A stretch of 64,000 nucleotides of DNA from the NCBI RefSeq assembly GCF_031844685.1, contig NZ_CP134605.1, positions 1 through 64,000 on the forward strand. Direction: 5' to 3'. How positions within the stretch are numbered: the stretch's first letter is position 1; the number at the start of each line of letters is the position of its first letter. This stretch comes from Streptomyces sp. ITFR-21. GTDB lineage: Bacteria > Actinomycetota > Actinomycetes > Streptomycetales > Streptomycetaceae. The notes under the pieces are model-generated. The model ran no database searches. It saw only the letters and a list, made by a program, of their open reading frames with translations, and was not told where the DNA came from. The position numbers and the translations under genes were made by a program. Below, piece after piece: positions 36,197-44,676 of the stretch.

Positions 36197-39100
36197 CTAC
36201 TTCAGTTTCGTGAACTGTATGCGGAAATAGGCCCAGGGGATCCATCTGTAGGGCTTATAGATTCCGATTCTGACCTTGATTCCCTTTTTCCCGACGTGGG
36301 CGAGAATAGCCGCTCCCAGACCTGCGGCACTGACCCCCAGGTAGTACAGAGCGTGCACCGCCCACCCTGGGAGCACAACGCCAGCAATATCCTGCAGTAC
36401 CGCCGCTACGCCGCCACCCTTAATTAGTCGCTTGGCAACCGCAATCGCCGTCTTTTTGTTGAGTTTGAAAGTCTTCCTGAGAACCCAACTCCCCTTGCCG
36501 GTGAGGTCAAGGCAATTGATGGGGTCGGCGGTGCAGTAGTCGTAGGCGTTGGCGTTGCCACCGGGGATGGGGTCCGTGCTGAGGAATCGGCCGGTGGTGG
36601 GGTCGTAGAGGCGGACTCCCATGAGGGTGGCGCCGGTGATGGTTTCTGATGAGCGTTGTTTGCCGCCGAGCCAGCCATAGCGGGCAGCGAAAGTGCCTGA
36701 TTCGGGGTTCCCGAATTCGTCGTAAGCCAGGGCGACGGGTGCCTGGCTGCTGTCGAGGGGCAGTTGGACACTGACCTCGCCGTGGAGGTCCGTCAGCTGG
36801 AGGATGGTGCCGCCGGTTGCGGTTGTGGTTGCGTCGAGGTCCCCATCCGGTCCTTGAACTTCGCGAGTGATGGTGCCAGCAGTGTCCTCAGCAGTCCAGT
36901 CAGGGCTGTCGGTGTCGCTGCCGTAGTGGTTGGTTTTGGTGCCGGTCTGGGTCCAGGTGCCGGTGGTGTTGGTTTCGGTGGTCCAGGAGGCCAGGCGCTG
37001 GGCGGCGTCGAGGGTCCAGGTCTGGCGACTGGTGCCGCCTGCTGAGGTTTGCTGGTGGACGAGGTCGTTGGTGTAGTAGCCGATCGTGGCGCCGGTGGCC
37101 TGGGTGGTGGTGCGGCCGAAGGCGTCATAGACGGTGCCGGTGATCGTGAGGCGATCGGCGCTGTCGTAGGTGTAGGTGGTGGTGGCCGGGGTTCCGGCGG
37201 TGCCGTCGGGGTTGTCGGTGGTGGTGGTCAGGCCGGTGCGGTTGGTGTTGTTGTCGAAGGCGTAGGCGCGGTGGGTGGTGGCGTCGGACTGGGCGTCGTC
37301 CACACTGGTGAGACGGCCGGCCGCGTCGTAGGCGTATGCCTGTTCTCCGGTGTCGGAGGCGTGGGTGGCCTGCTGGTCGTTGACGGTGTCGCCGGCGGTG
37401 TCCTCGGCGACGGTCAGCCCGTCGCTGGTACGGGTGTAGGTGCGGGAGGTGTCCGCGCCAGTCTCGTCCGTGGTAGTGGCGAGGGTGTAGCCGCCGGGCA
37501 GGGTTTCGGCGGCCAGGTTGCCGTCGGGGTCGTAGGTGGCGGTGAAGGTTCCGGCGATGGAGTCGGTGCGGGAGGTTTCCAGGCCGCGGGGATCGGTGGT
37601 GGTGTCGTAGGTGTAGGTGGTGGTGGACGGTGCGGAGTCGGTGGTCTTGGTGGGACGGTCTCGGGCGTCGTACCAGGTGGTGGCGGTGTTGCCGGCGCCG
37701 TCGTTGTAGGAGATCTGCCGACCCAGGACGTCGTAGGCTTGGGTGATGGTGTGGCCGCCGGCGGTGGTGGTGGCCACCTGACCGTTGGCCGGGTCGTAGG
37801 TGGTGTTCGTGTCAGGCACCGCAGTACCCGTTCCACCGGTCACCGCGACGGTGATGACGCGCCCGGCACCGTCGTAGGTGGTCGTGGTGGTCAGCGTGGT
37901 GCCGTTCGCGACCTTGGTGACGTGGGCGGTGTTGCCCCACGCGTCGTATTCGGTGGTTGTGGTGGGCAGTTGGGTGGGGTTCGAACCGCCACCGGTGATG
38001 GCGCCGGCCGGGCCGGTCGAACAGACCAGGTCCGCCCATTCGGGGCGGCCGTTGCACGCTCCGGTGCCGGTCGCGGACCAGTACGTGGTGACCGTGGCAC
38101 CGGCGTCGGTGCCGTTGGACTTGGGCAGGGTGGTCTTGATGACCCTGCCCTGCGAGTCGTAGCTGGTGGTCTTGACCAGGTTCAGGCCGGCCAGGTCGGT
38201 GACCGTCTGGGTGGGCAGGCCCTTGACCCAGTCGTAGCCGGTGGTGGAAACCCGCTGGTCGGCATTACTGGGGTAGGCGTCGTCGCTGCCGGTCTGGAAG
38301 ACGTCGGCGCCGGTGGTGACGGTGGTGGCCTGGTTGTTCGTGGTGGCGGTGCCGTCGGTGGGACGGCCCTGGTCGTAAGCAGTAATCGTGTGCCGGCGGG
38401 CCGGGACCACGCTGCCCGCGGGCAGGTCGGTACCGCCGGCGGCCGCGTGGAGGATGCCGGCCAGGGTGACCGTGTGCAGAGGCCCGTACTCCTCCAGCTC
38501 CCGCTGCCCGGTGGTGGCCGGGTCGGTGTCCTTGTCGGTGCCCGCGTCCGCCGCGACGCTGCTGGTGTTGAACACCGAGGTCGTCGACAGCGCCTGCGCG
38601 CGGTCGGCCGTGGACAGGCCGTCGATGCCGAGCTGCTGCAGCTCGGCCAGCCCCGTGCCGGTGGTGGACAATGCGAGTTCGCGGTTGGCGGCGGTCAGTT
38701 CGCGGACCGTGTTGCCGTACCGGTCGTATTCGGTGGTGGTGATGTGCCCACCAGGGGTGGCGGTGTTGACCTCGCGGCCGGAGCCGTCGGTGTAGGTGAC
38801 GGTGGCCTGCAGGTAGTCGGCCGCCGTCAGGGCGGTGCCGTCGTGCGAGGCCGGGGTGGTCTCGCCGGAGACGGCCGGCGGGATGACCGCGGTGGCGTCC
38901 GCGGGCGCGTCCGCCTGCCCCCACGCGGCGACATCGGTAGGCGCCATGGAGTTCGGCGCGCCGCTGCCGGTGAGGGGCACGTTGTAGACGATGCTGGTGG
39001 TGGCGGTGCCGCCGTCGGTCACGCTGGCGCTGCCCGGGGTCAGGGTGGGGCGTGAAGCCGTGACCAGCATGCCGTCGCCGGCCGTCGCGGCGGAGCCGAC

Positions 39101-42100
39101 CCTGTCGTAGGTGAATGTCCAGGGCAGCTGGCCGGGGTCGGCCTGGGTGGCGATCCGGCCGGCGCTGTCGTAGGTGTAGACGGTCTTGAGGCTGGGGCTG
39201 ATCCTCGGGTCCCACGCCTGCCGCAGCTGCCCGGCGTTGTCGTAGAGGTACTGCTCCACCGTGGTTCCCGTGGACGCGGACGCGCCGGGGGCGGTGGACC
39301 ACTCGCGGATCTGCTGCACCTGCCCGGCGATGTTGCCGAACGCGGTAGCGGTCGCGGTCGTGGTCGCGGCGTAGACGTACTCCAGGACCCGGCAGCCCCT
39401 GGTCGCCGGGCTGGTCTGGCAGGCCGACGCCGCCACCGCGCTGGTGGGGGCGATCACGTACTTCGGACGGCTCTGCCCCGCGGCCGCCACGGGGTCGGGC
39501 ACCACGGTGGTGGTGGAATTGTCGGTGGCCAGCTTGGTGGTGGACACCTGCCACGTGGTGCCACCGGCCGGCTTGGTGAAGGTGGTGGTGGTGCCGTCGG
39601 TGTCGGTCAGCGTCAGCGTGCTGCCGCCGATTGCCCCGGTCAGGGTGAGGTCCTCCGAGCCCGGCTCGGGCGTCCACGTCCCGGCTGCCGCGTTTTTGAC
39701 GGTGAATCCGGTCGGGTCGCCGTCGACGTCGACCAGCGCGACGGAGGTGGTTGAGGTGGGTGGGGTGGGGTGGATGTAGGACCAGTCGGAGCCGGTGATC
39801 TCCGCGGTGGTGCCCGCGGTCCACTGCGGTCCGAAGATCGCCGCCTGACCGGCTTGTGCGGCCCCGTTGGCCGGACGCCGCGACGACGCAGTACGCGTAA
39901 CCGTCATGTCGAAGGCGGAGGCGTCGGTGGCACTCAGCGTGGCGTCACCGGTCAGGGCGTTCACCGACGCGGGACCCGCGTCCACCGTGGGTGCCTGGCC
40001 GGCATTGCGGTCAACAGTGACCGTGCTGGGCAGGGAGTTGCCGCTGGTGGTCCCGTCGGTGAACACCGCCCGGACATCCACCGGCCCGTCGGGCAGGCTG
40101 GTGGTGATGTTCCATGTCAGACCGGGCGGGACACCGGCCGGGGCGGCCAGCGGCCACGCGGCCACGGCCGCACCGGTGGTGGTGACGGTCACGTCGGCGG
40201 TGGGGACGGGCTTCCAGGTGGGGTCGGCGGCGCCGAACCGGTACTGGTAGGTCACCCCGGTGTAGCCCTTGGCCGGGTCGGAGGACGCGGTCAGGCTCAC
40301 CCGCCGGGCCGGCCGGTCACCGGCACCCGGACTGTTCAAAGAGGCCCCGGAGCCGGCGTAGAAGACGTACGAGGTCAGCGCGGATATGTTGCCGGCCTTG
40401 TCGTGGCTGGTGGCATAGAGCGTGTGCTTGCCCTGCCCGAAGCTGAGGGTCTGCGTCACCGGCGCGCCGGTGGTGGCCTGGGTCGGCAACGCGGTGTCGT
40501 CCAGCTTCGACACCACCGAGGCCACGTCCGAGGCGGGCGGGGTGAAGGTGAAGGACCCCGAGAACTGGTTGTTCGCGTCAGGCGCGCCGGACCAGGCACC
40601 GGCCGGGAAGTCGGAGGATGCCACCGCGGTGACCGCGGGTGGGGCGGTGTCGACGGTGAAGGTGTTCCAGGCTGGCCAGGTGGCACTGCTGTCCGTGCCG
40701 TCCCGTGCCAGGGCCCGCCACTTGTAGCTGCCCTGCGCCAGCGCGGGGGCGGTCCACGACGCGGTAGACCCCTGCGAGACCGGCGGCGCGTCACCGTTGC
40801 TGATCATGGTGGTGCCGGCGGAGTTCCACACCTCGAAGTGCAGGGTCAGTTGGCCGCCGTCGGCGTCGGTGGCCTTTGCCTGCAGCGTCGGCGTGGTGTC
40901 ATTGGTGGCTGCGCCGTTGACCAGGGCCACCAAGGTGGCCTGGCTGGGGATGGAGTTGTAGTTGACCACCAGCTTCGGCGCGAACCCGGCCGTGGTGTAG
41001 TTCGCCGAGCGGAACCTACGCCAGGTCGTCGGATCGGTCTCGTCCGCGGAGCGGACCTGGATGCCGTCGTTGGCAGCGCCGTTGGCCCAGTCCTGCACCA
41101 TGCCGGTCAGCGTCCAGTTCGACCAGTTCGCCGGACACGAAGAGTCAAATCCCCAGTGACCGGTGTTGGACGCCATGTTCGTCGTCGTGGTCGAGGGCTG
41201 CGTGCCCCAGGTGATCGAGGTGGTGTCCAGGGCAGAGGTGATCCGCCGCGCCTGCGTCGGAGCACCGGTCGTCGCGCAGGTCGCGGAGTAGTACGAGTAC
41301 AGCGACATCGTCGCGCCGGTGATGTGCTTGCCCCCGAACTTCGAGACGTCGAACTTCAGGTACGAGCGGGCCACGTCGGTGCCGGTGTCGTAAGTGCCCG
41401 ACTTCAGCTCTTCCGAACTCAGCTGCGTGTCCGGGTAGTCCGGGGTCTGTACCCACGTGTCCGTGGTCACCGCCAGAGTGGACGACGGGTCGATCATCAC
41501 CGGATACGTCAGACCCTGCGCGAAGAACCCGGGGTCCGGGGTCAGCACCAGCGTCGTCGACCCGTCAGTGCCGGTATCGATACTGGTCGCGACCTCCGCC
41601 TGATGGGCAGGCTCGCCCGACGCAGGATTGAGGGAGGAGTCCCACATGTGCGGGGCCGCGGCCTCCACGACCAGCTTCCCGGCCGGGTCCTTCAGCAACA
41701 GCTGGCCTGTGCCGGGATCCTTCGTCAGGGACAGGCCCTTCAGCGTCAGCGGAATCCGGTACGACACCGGCGCCACCGGTGCGGACGCCAGCACCACCGA
41801 CTGCTCAAAACCCTGCGCCAGAGCCCGCACCGTCAACAACGCGCCGCCACCCATGGCATATGTCGCGGTGTTCCCGTCCACCTGCGGCGGCGGCAGCATG
41901 CCCGACCACTGCAGTCCGAACGACTTCGACCCGTCCGTCACCGACGCCAGATCCGTATCCCCGCCACCGGACACCGCCACATCCGCCGCCGCCTGAGCCG
42001 GCTTGAAGTCCGCACCGGCATCCACCAGATCGGTGTCGATGTCCTTCCACGAACCATCAGCCTGCTTCACCCGCACCGGACCCGCGTACGCCTCCGTGCT

Positions 42101-42433
42101 CATCGAGCCATCGGCCTCGACGAACGTCGAGGAGTCCGCGGTCCGCTCCGACAGTGCCTCGATCCGCCGCCCCTGCAACCGCGCCATCAACCGCGCCGAC
42201 GCCACATCCGACGCCTCAGCAGGACCCAACGCCGCCGCATGCCCCGGCACCACAGCCGGTGCCTGCGCCGGGGCCGCGGCAACCGCTACACCGGACTCCC
42301 CCACCACGGTGGCAGCCCCGACAGCCAGAGCCATCACCACCACACCCGACACCCGCCGCAACCACCACGACGACACCAACCCCGAACGTCTGCCCGGCAC
42401 ACGACGCCGGGCAACCCCCCACCTACCAACCAC
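36197..42433 (-). CDS. Secreted RHS/YD-repeat protein, polymorphic-toxin type
   Basis: GTG 42433 has a GAGGGGG box six bases upstream and is preferred over GTG 42463. A long basic n-region is followed by the hydrophobic VSGVVVMALAVGAATVV and an AxA-rich cleavage region, a secretion signal. A DNRLRE-like domain (about residues 325-500, ARSYLKFDVSKFG) and Ig/fibronectin-like stretches follow. Many YD repeats (YDAAGRLT, YDSAGRIATQ types) run from about residue 1000 to 1900. The RHS core ends with RFLSTDPIPGGNANAYDYC near 1946. After DLTGKG about 100 residues form a different C-terminal domain rich in hydrophobic and Lys residues (VVLPGWAVHALYYLG, then AAILAHVGKKG). Unbroken over 6.2 kb. Likely a contact-dependent toxin carrier. 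The toxin activity is unknown. Confidence 0.9.
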   Translation of the reverse strand: MVGRWGVARRRVPGRRSGLVSSWWLRRVSGVVVMALAVGAATVVGESGVAVAAAPAQAPAVVPGHAAALGPAEASDVASARLMARLQGRRIEALSERTADSSTFVEADGSMSTEAYAGPVRVKQADGSWKDIDTDLVDAGADFKPAQAAADVAVSGGGDTDLASVTDGSKSFGLQWSGMLPPPQVDGNTATYAMGGGALLTVRALAQGFEQSVVLASAPVAPVSYRIPLTLKGLSLTKDPGTGQLLLKDPAGKLVVEAAAPHMWDSSLNPASGEPAHQAEVATSIDTGTDGSTTLVLTPDPGFFAQGLTYPVMIDPSSTLAVTTDTWVQTPDYPDTQLSSEELKSGTYDTGTDVARSYLKFDVSKFGGKHITGATMSLYSYYSATCATTGAPTQARRITSALDTTSITWGTQPSTTTTNMASNTGHWGFDSSCPANWSNWTLTGMVQDWANGAANDGIQVRSADETDPTTWRRFRSANYTTAGFAPKLVVNYNSIPSQATLVALVNGAATNDTTPTLQAKATDADGGQLTLHFEVWNSAGTTMISNGDAPPVSQGSTASWTAPALAQGSYKWRALARDGTDSSATWPAWNTFTVDTAPPAVTAVASSDFPAGAWSGAPDANNQFSGSFTFTPPASDVASVVSKLDDTALPTQATTGAPVTQTLSFGQGKHTLYATSHDKAGNISALTSYVFYAGSGASLNSPGAGDRPARRVSLTASSDPAKGYTGVTYQYRFGAADPTWKPVPTADVTVTTTGAAVAAWPLAAPAGVPPGLTWNITTSLPDGPVDVRAVFTDGTTSGNSLPSTVTVDRNAGQAPTVDAGPASVNALTGDATLSATDASAFDMTVTRTASSRRPANGAAQAGQAAIFGPQWTAGTTAEITGSDWSYIHPTPPTSTTSVALVDVDGDPTGFTVKNAAAGTWTPEPGSEDLTLTGAIGGSTLTLTDTDGTTTTFTKPAGGTTWQVSTTKLATDNSTTTVVPDPVAAAGQSRPKYVIAPTSAVAASACQTSPATRGCRVLEYVYAATTTATATAFGNIAGQVQQIREWSTAPGASASTGTTVEQYLYDNAGQLRQAWDPRISPSLKTVYTYDSAGRIATQADPGQLPWTFTYDRVGSAATAGDGMLVTASRPTLTPGSASVTDGGTATTSIVYNVPLTGSGAPNSMAPTDVAAWGQADAPADATAVIPPAVSGETTPASHDGTALTAADYLQATVTYTDGSGREVNTATPGGHITTTEYDRYGNTVRELTAANRELALSTTGTGLAELQQLGIDGLSTADRAQALSTTSVFNTSSVAADAGTDKDTDPATTGQRELEEYGPLHTVTLAGILHAAAGGTDLPAGSVVPARRHTITAYDQGRPTDGTATTNNQATTVTTGADVFQTGSDDAYPSNADQRVSTTGYDWVKGLPTQTVTDLAGLNLVKTTSYDSQGRVIKTTLPKSNGTDAGATVTTYWSATGTGACNGRPEWADLVCSTGPAGAITGGGSNPTQLPTTTTEYDAWGNTAHVTKVANGTTLTTTTTYDGAGRVITVAVTGGTGTAVPDTNTTYDPANGQVATTTAGGHTITQAYDVLGRQISYNDGAGNTATTWYDARDRPTKTTDSAPSTTTYTYDTTTDPRGLETSRTDSIAGTFTATYDPDGNLAAETLPGGYTLATTTDETGADTSRTYTRTSDGLTVAEDTAGDTVNDQQATHASDTGEQAYAYDAAGRLTSVDDAQSDATTHRAYAFDNNTNRTGLTTTTDNPDGTAGTPATTTYTYDSADRLTITGTVYDAFGRTTTQATGATIGYYTNDLVHQQTSAGGTSRQTWTLDAAQRLASWTTETNTTGTWTQTGTKTNHYGSDTDSPDWTAEDTAGTITREVQGPDGDLDATTTATGGTILQLTDLHGEVSVQLPLDSSQAPVALAYDEFGNPESGTFAARYGWLGGKQRSSETITGATLMGVRLYDPTTGRFLSTDPIPGGNANAYDYCTADPINCLDLTGKGSWVLRKTFKLNKKTAIAVAKRLIKGGGVAAVLQDIAGVVLPGWAVHALYYLGVSAAGLGAAILAHVGKKGIKVRIGIYKPYRWIPWAYFRIQFTKLK

Positions 42434-42843
42434 AAGAACCCCCTCGGCAGTTGAAAAACTCACAACTCGAACGAGGGATCTTCACACAGCCAACACACAG
42501 AACGGAACGGGTATGAATGCCCCCAAGTCACCCGGCATCCAACGGGGTAAACGAGGGGTCAAAGTCCGGCATGGACTTCGTTCCCATATGAGAGGAACAA
42601 GTCAACTTAACCGCAATAAAACAGGCACCGCCTGTGCTACCTCAGCATCGAAACCTGATACGAACGTGATCAATGACACACTCGGTGACGGCAGAACCAC
42701 TGCCAACGTGCAACTCTTCAGCGCTCTCCGCCCGAACTTTCCTCAACCACAGAACACACGCCCCGACGAACATGCGGAGGCACCGAAGCCGCACAGCGGC
42801 ACCCCGAAGGGCCACACCCGATGCAGTTGCGTCCCCGGCCGGG
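42434..42843. promoter_or_regulatory. Upstream region of the RHS gene
   Basis: About 410 bases separate the RHS start from the next leftward gene. The part at 42590-42690 is clearly AT-richer than average (CAACTTAACCGCAATAAAAC). It should hold the RHS promoter, but I cannot assign a definite -35/-10 pair. No gene is supported. Confidence 0.35.
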
Positions 42844-43275
42844 TCAGCGCGGTGCGGAAGAGATCCCGGGCCCGCTGCCGGAAGGTTCAGTACGGGGAGG
42901 CGAAGGAGTTTCCGTGAGGCGGTCCAGTCGCTCGTACAGCGCCCGCACCAGCCGCGCGCGGTCCTGGACGCACGCCGCTGATCCCTGCGCCGGCACGGAC
43001 AGCCGCCGCTCGGTCTCCCGCAGGACGACCTCAGCCAGGGCCTGGCGGCCGTCGTGGTGCGCCAGTCGGGCGGCGCGGCGCTGGACGTCGGCGGCCACGG
43101 CGCGGGCGTGGCCGGTCAGTTGCAGGGTGATCTGCTCGCAGTCGCAGCGCGCGAGGTCCGGGGTGGTCCACGCCAGCACGGCGGTGACGAGCGCCTCGTA
43201 CGGGGCGCGGTCGAAGGGGAGGCCGGCCTCGATCAGGCCCGCTGGGTCGCACAGGACGGTGCGCGGCCTGCTCAT
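42844..43275 (-). CDS. DUF6415-like actinobacterial protein
   Basis: 143 residues. The central part DCEQITLQLTGHARAVAADV followed by LAEVVLRETERRLS and QDRARLVRALYERLDRL fits a small helical actinobacterial family that I recall as DUF6415. The C-terminal Pro/Ser tail is disordered. Its ATG overlaps the stop of a truncated gene upstream as ATGA. Such genes often follow HTH regulators. The molecular function is unknown. Confidence 0.6.
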   Translation of the reverse strand: MSRPRTVLCDPAGLIEAGLPFDRAPYEALVTAVLAWTTPDLARCDCEQITLQLTGHARAVAADVQRRAARLAHHDGRQALAEVVLRETERRLSVPAQGSAACVQDRARLVRALYERLDRLTETPSPPRTEPSGSGPGISSAPR

Positions 43276-43398
43276 GGGTGTCCTGCTGCGTCACCGTGGC
43301 CGCCGGCTGTACCGCCGCCGTTGGGTTCGGTGATGCCTTCGAGAAAGCGGGCGAACCCCCGGTCGGCGAGGGCCAGCAGGACCGGGGAGGGAACGCCC
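43272..43398 (-). pseudogene. C-terminal fragment of a gene cut near IS630
   Basis: Read leftward from the IS630 edge, an open frame gives SPVLLALADRGFARFLEGIT and a Gly-rich tail, with its stop overlapping the start of the DUF6415-like gene. Everything upstream has been lost at the IS630/repeat junction. The parent is possibly the HTH partner that commonly precedes such genes; this is inferred from position only. Confidence 0.4.
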
Positions 43399-43414
43399 TA
43401 GTAGACTGTCGCTG

Positions 43415-44035
43415 CTAATTTTTGGGATACAGGTGGCGCAGTTTGGTGCGTGCGTCGTGGGCGGTGAATTGCCAGTCCACCTGGCGTTGGTTGGTGTTGG
43501 TGGTGTTCTGCCAGGCGGAGAGTTCGGTGTTTAGTATGTCGAGGTCTGCGATCCGGCGGTCGAGGCATTGCCGGGTCAGCGCGGAGAGTTCGATCTCGGC
43601 GATGTTGAGCCAGGACCCGTGTTTGGGTGTGTGGTGGATCTCGAGGCGTTGGGCCAGGGCGAAGGCCTCTTGTGGTGCGAATGCCTCGTACAGTGAGGCG
43701 ATGCCGTGGGTGTTGAGGTTGTCCATCACCAGCACCACGGTTTCAGCGTCGGGGTAGTCCACGGTCAGTAACTGTTTGACCTGGCCGGCCCAGTCGGTCC
43801 GGGTCCGCTGCGGCAGTGCGTGCACTCGACGCCACCCGCGCAGGGGCTCGACCCACACGAAGACCGAGCAGGTGCCACAGCGGATGTACTCGCTGTCCTG
43901 GCAGGCGTCGTGGCCGGGTCGGGCCGGGAACGGGTCGCGGGCATGGGCGAGGAGCTGGCAGGGCTTCTCGTCCATGCACACCACCGGACGCGCCGGATCG
44001 TAGGGCCGGGCGTAGACGGCCAGCACGTCTTCCAT
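43415..44035 (-). CDS. IS630 transposase, catalytic C-terminal frame
   Basis: The DDE triad is visible: [12 protein letters not shown] (Asp, about 43970), [11 protein letters not shown] (Asp, about 43720) and [14 protein letters not shown] (Glu, about 43600). The frame stays open upstream to the A7 run near 44109, so the first codons of the true product come from the other frame by ribosomal slippage. The catalytic residues are complete. Confidence 0.92.
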   Translation of the reverse strand: MEDVLAVYARPYDPARPVVCMDEKPCQLLAHARDPFPARPGHDACQDSEYIRCGTCSVFVWVEPLRGWRRVHALPQRTRTDWAGQVKQLLTVDYPDAETVVLVMDNLNTHGIASLYEAFAPQEAFALAQRLEIHHTPKHGSWLNIAEIELSALTRQCLDRRIADLDILNTELSAWQNTTNTNQRQVDWQFTAHDARTKLRHLYPKN

Positions 44036-44085
44036 CCGGGCCGCAAACTCCGCGTTCGCCTTCGGCGGGATGGTCCAGCACTTCC

Positions 44086-44565
44086 TCAGATGAGGACGCA
44101 GCCTCGTTTTTTTAAGACCCGCCCGATGGTGGAGTGGTCCAGATCGGGGATGTCCCCGACCAGCGCGACGTGCTTCTCCAGCAGCCGCAGCGACCAGCGG
44201 GCATAACCCTGGGGCGGCGGCGAGCAGGCCATCGCAATCAGCCGGGCCTCTACCTCACCGGTCACCGGGGAGGCCACCGGCGGCAGGTCACGCTGCTTCC
44301 GCGCGATCGTGGCGTGGACATCGCCACCGGTCTCGGCGAACCGCCTGGCAACCAGCCGGATCGTCTCTCCCGACACTCCGAGCCGGGCAGCGATCTCCTC
44401 TTTCGGGTCGACCACACCCACCGAGGTGTCCAGCGCCAGCAGCACCCGGGCCCTGCGGATCATCGAGGCAGGATGCACTCCCGTCCTGGTCACCCGAACC
44501 AACTCTTCACGATCCGCCACGTTCAACGTGACCGGACGCTTCTTCTCCGAAGGCACGACAGCCAT
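44086..44565 (-). CDS. IS630 transposase, N-terminal DNA-binding frame
   Basis: 159 residues with paired helix-turn-helix units ([20 protein letters not shown] and the later [20 protein letters not shown]). Near the end (RVLKKRGC) the coding strand has seven A in a row (44109-44115), a slippery site typical for making the full IS630 transposase by frameshifting. Confidence 0.9.
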   Translation of the reverse strand: MAVVPSEKKRPVTLNVADREELVRVTRTGVHPASMIRRARVLLALDTSVGVVDPKEEIAARLGVSGETIRLVARRFAETGGDVHATIARKQRDLPPVASPVTGEVEARLIAMACSPPPQGYARWSLRLLEKHVALVGDIPDLDHSTIGRVLKKRGCVLI

Positions 44566-44643
44566 CCTGTCCGGCAGAGGCAGGGAAATCCGCCGGACAC
44601 CAATCTCCCACCCGACACACCGAAACTAAGCAGCGACAAGCTA

Positions 44644-44676
44644 CTAGATACCCAGGTCAGCACATCACTCATCTAG
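44644..44676. repeat. Diverged repeat, copy B (left half)
   Basis: The left half of the sequence also found at 35380-35438. It continues at 46360-46384 on the far side of IS1380 copy 2. Before the two insertions it read CTAGATACCCAGGTCAG ... TGATCACTAACGGATTTGTC. Confidence 0.5.

Larger units (their letters stand above)
43399..44646 (-). mobile_element. IS630-family insertion sequence
   Basis: Inverted ends TAGACTGTCGCTGCTAATTT (from 43402) and TAGCTTGTCGCTGCTTAGTT (leftward from 44643) are flanked by TA on both sides (43399-43400 and 44645-44646), the TA duplication of the IS630/mariner group. It holds a transposase in two overlapping frames. The right end joins copy B of the diverged repeat. 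Confidence 0.88.

Noticed and set aside
37049-42454. Very long open frames antisense to the RHS gene
   Set aside because: Low-complexity Gly/Val/Arg or Arg/His/Pro translations caused by GC bias; the RHS frame has secretion signal and YD repeats.
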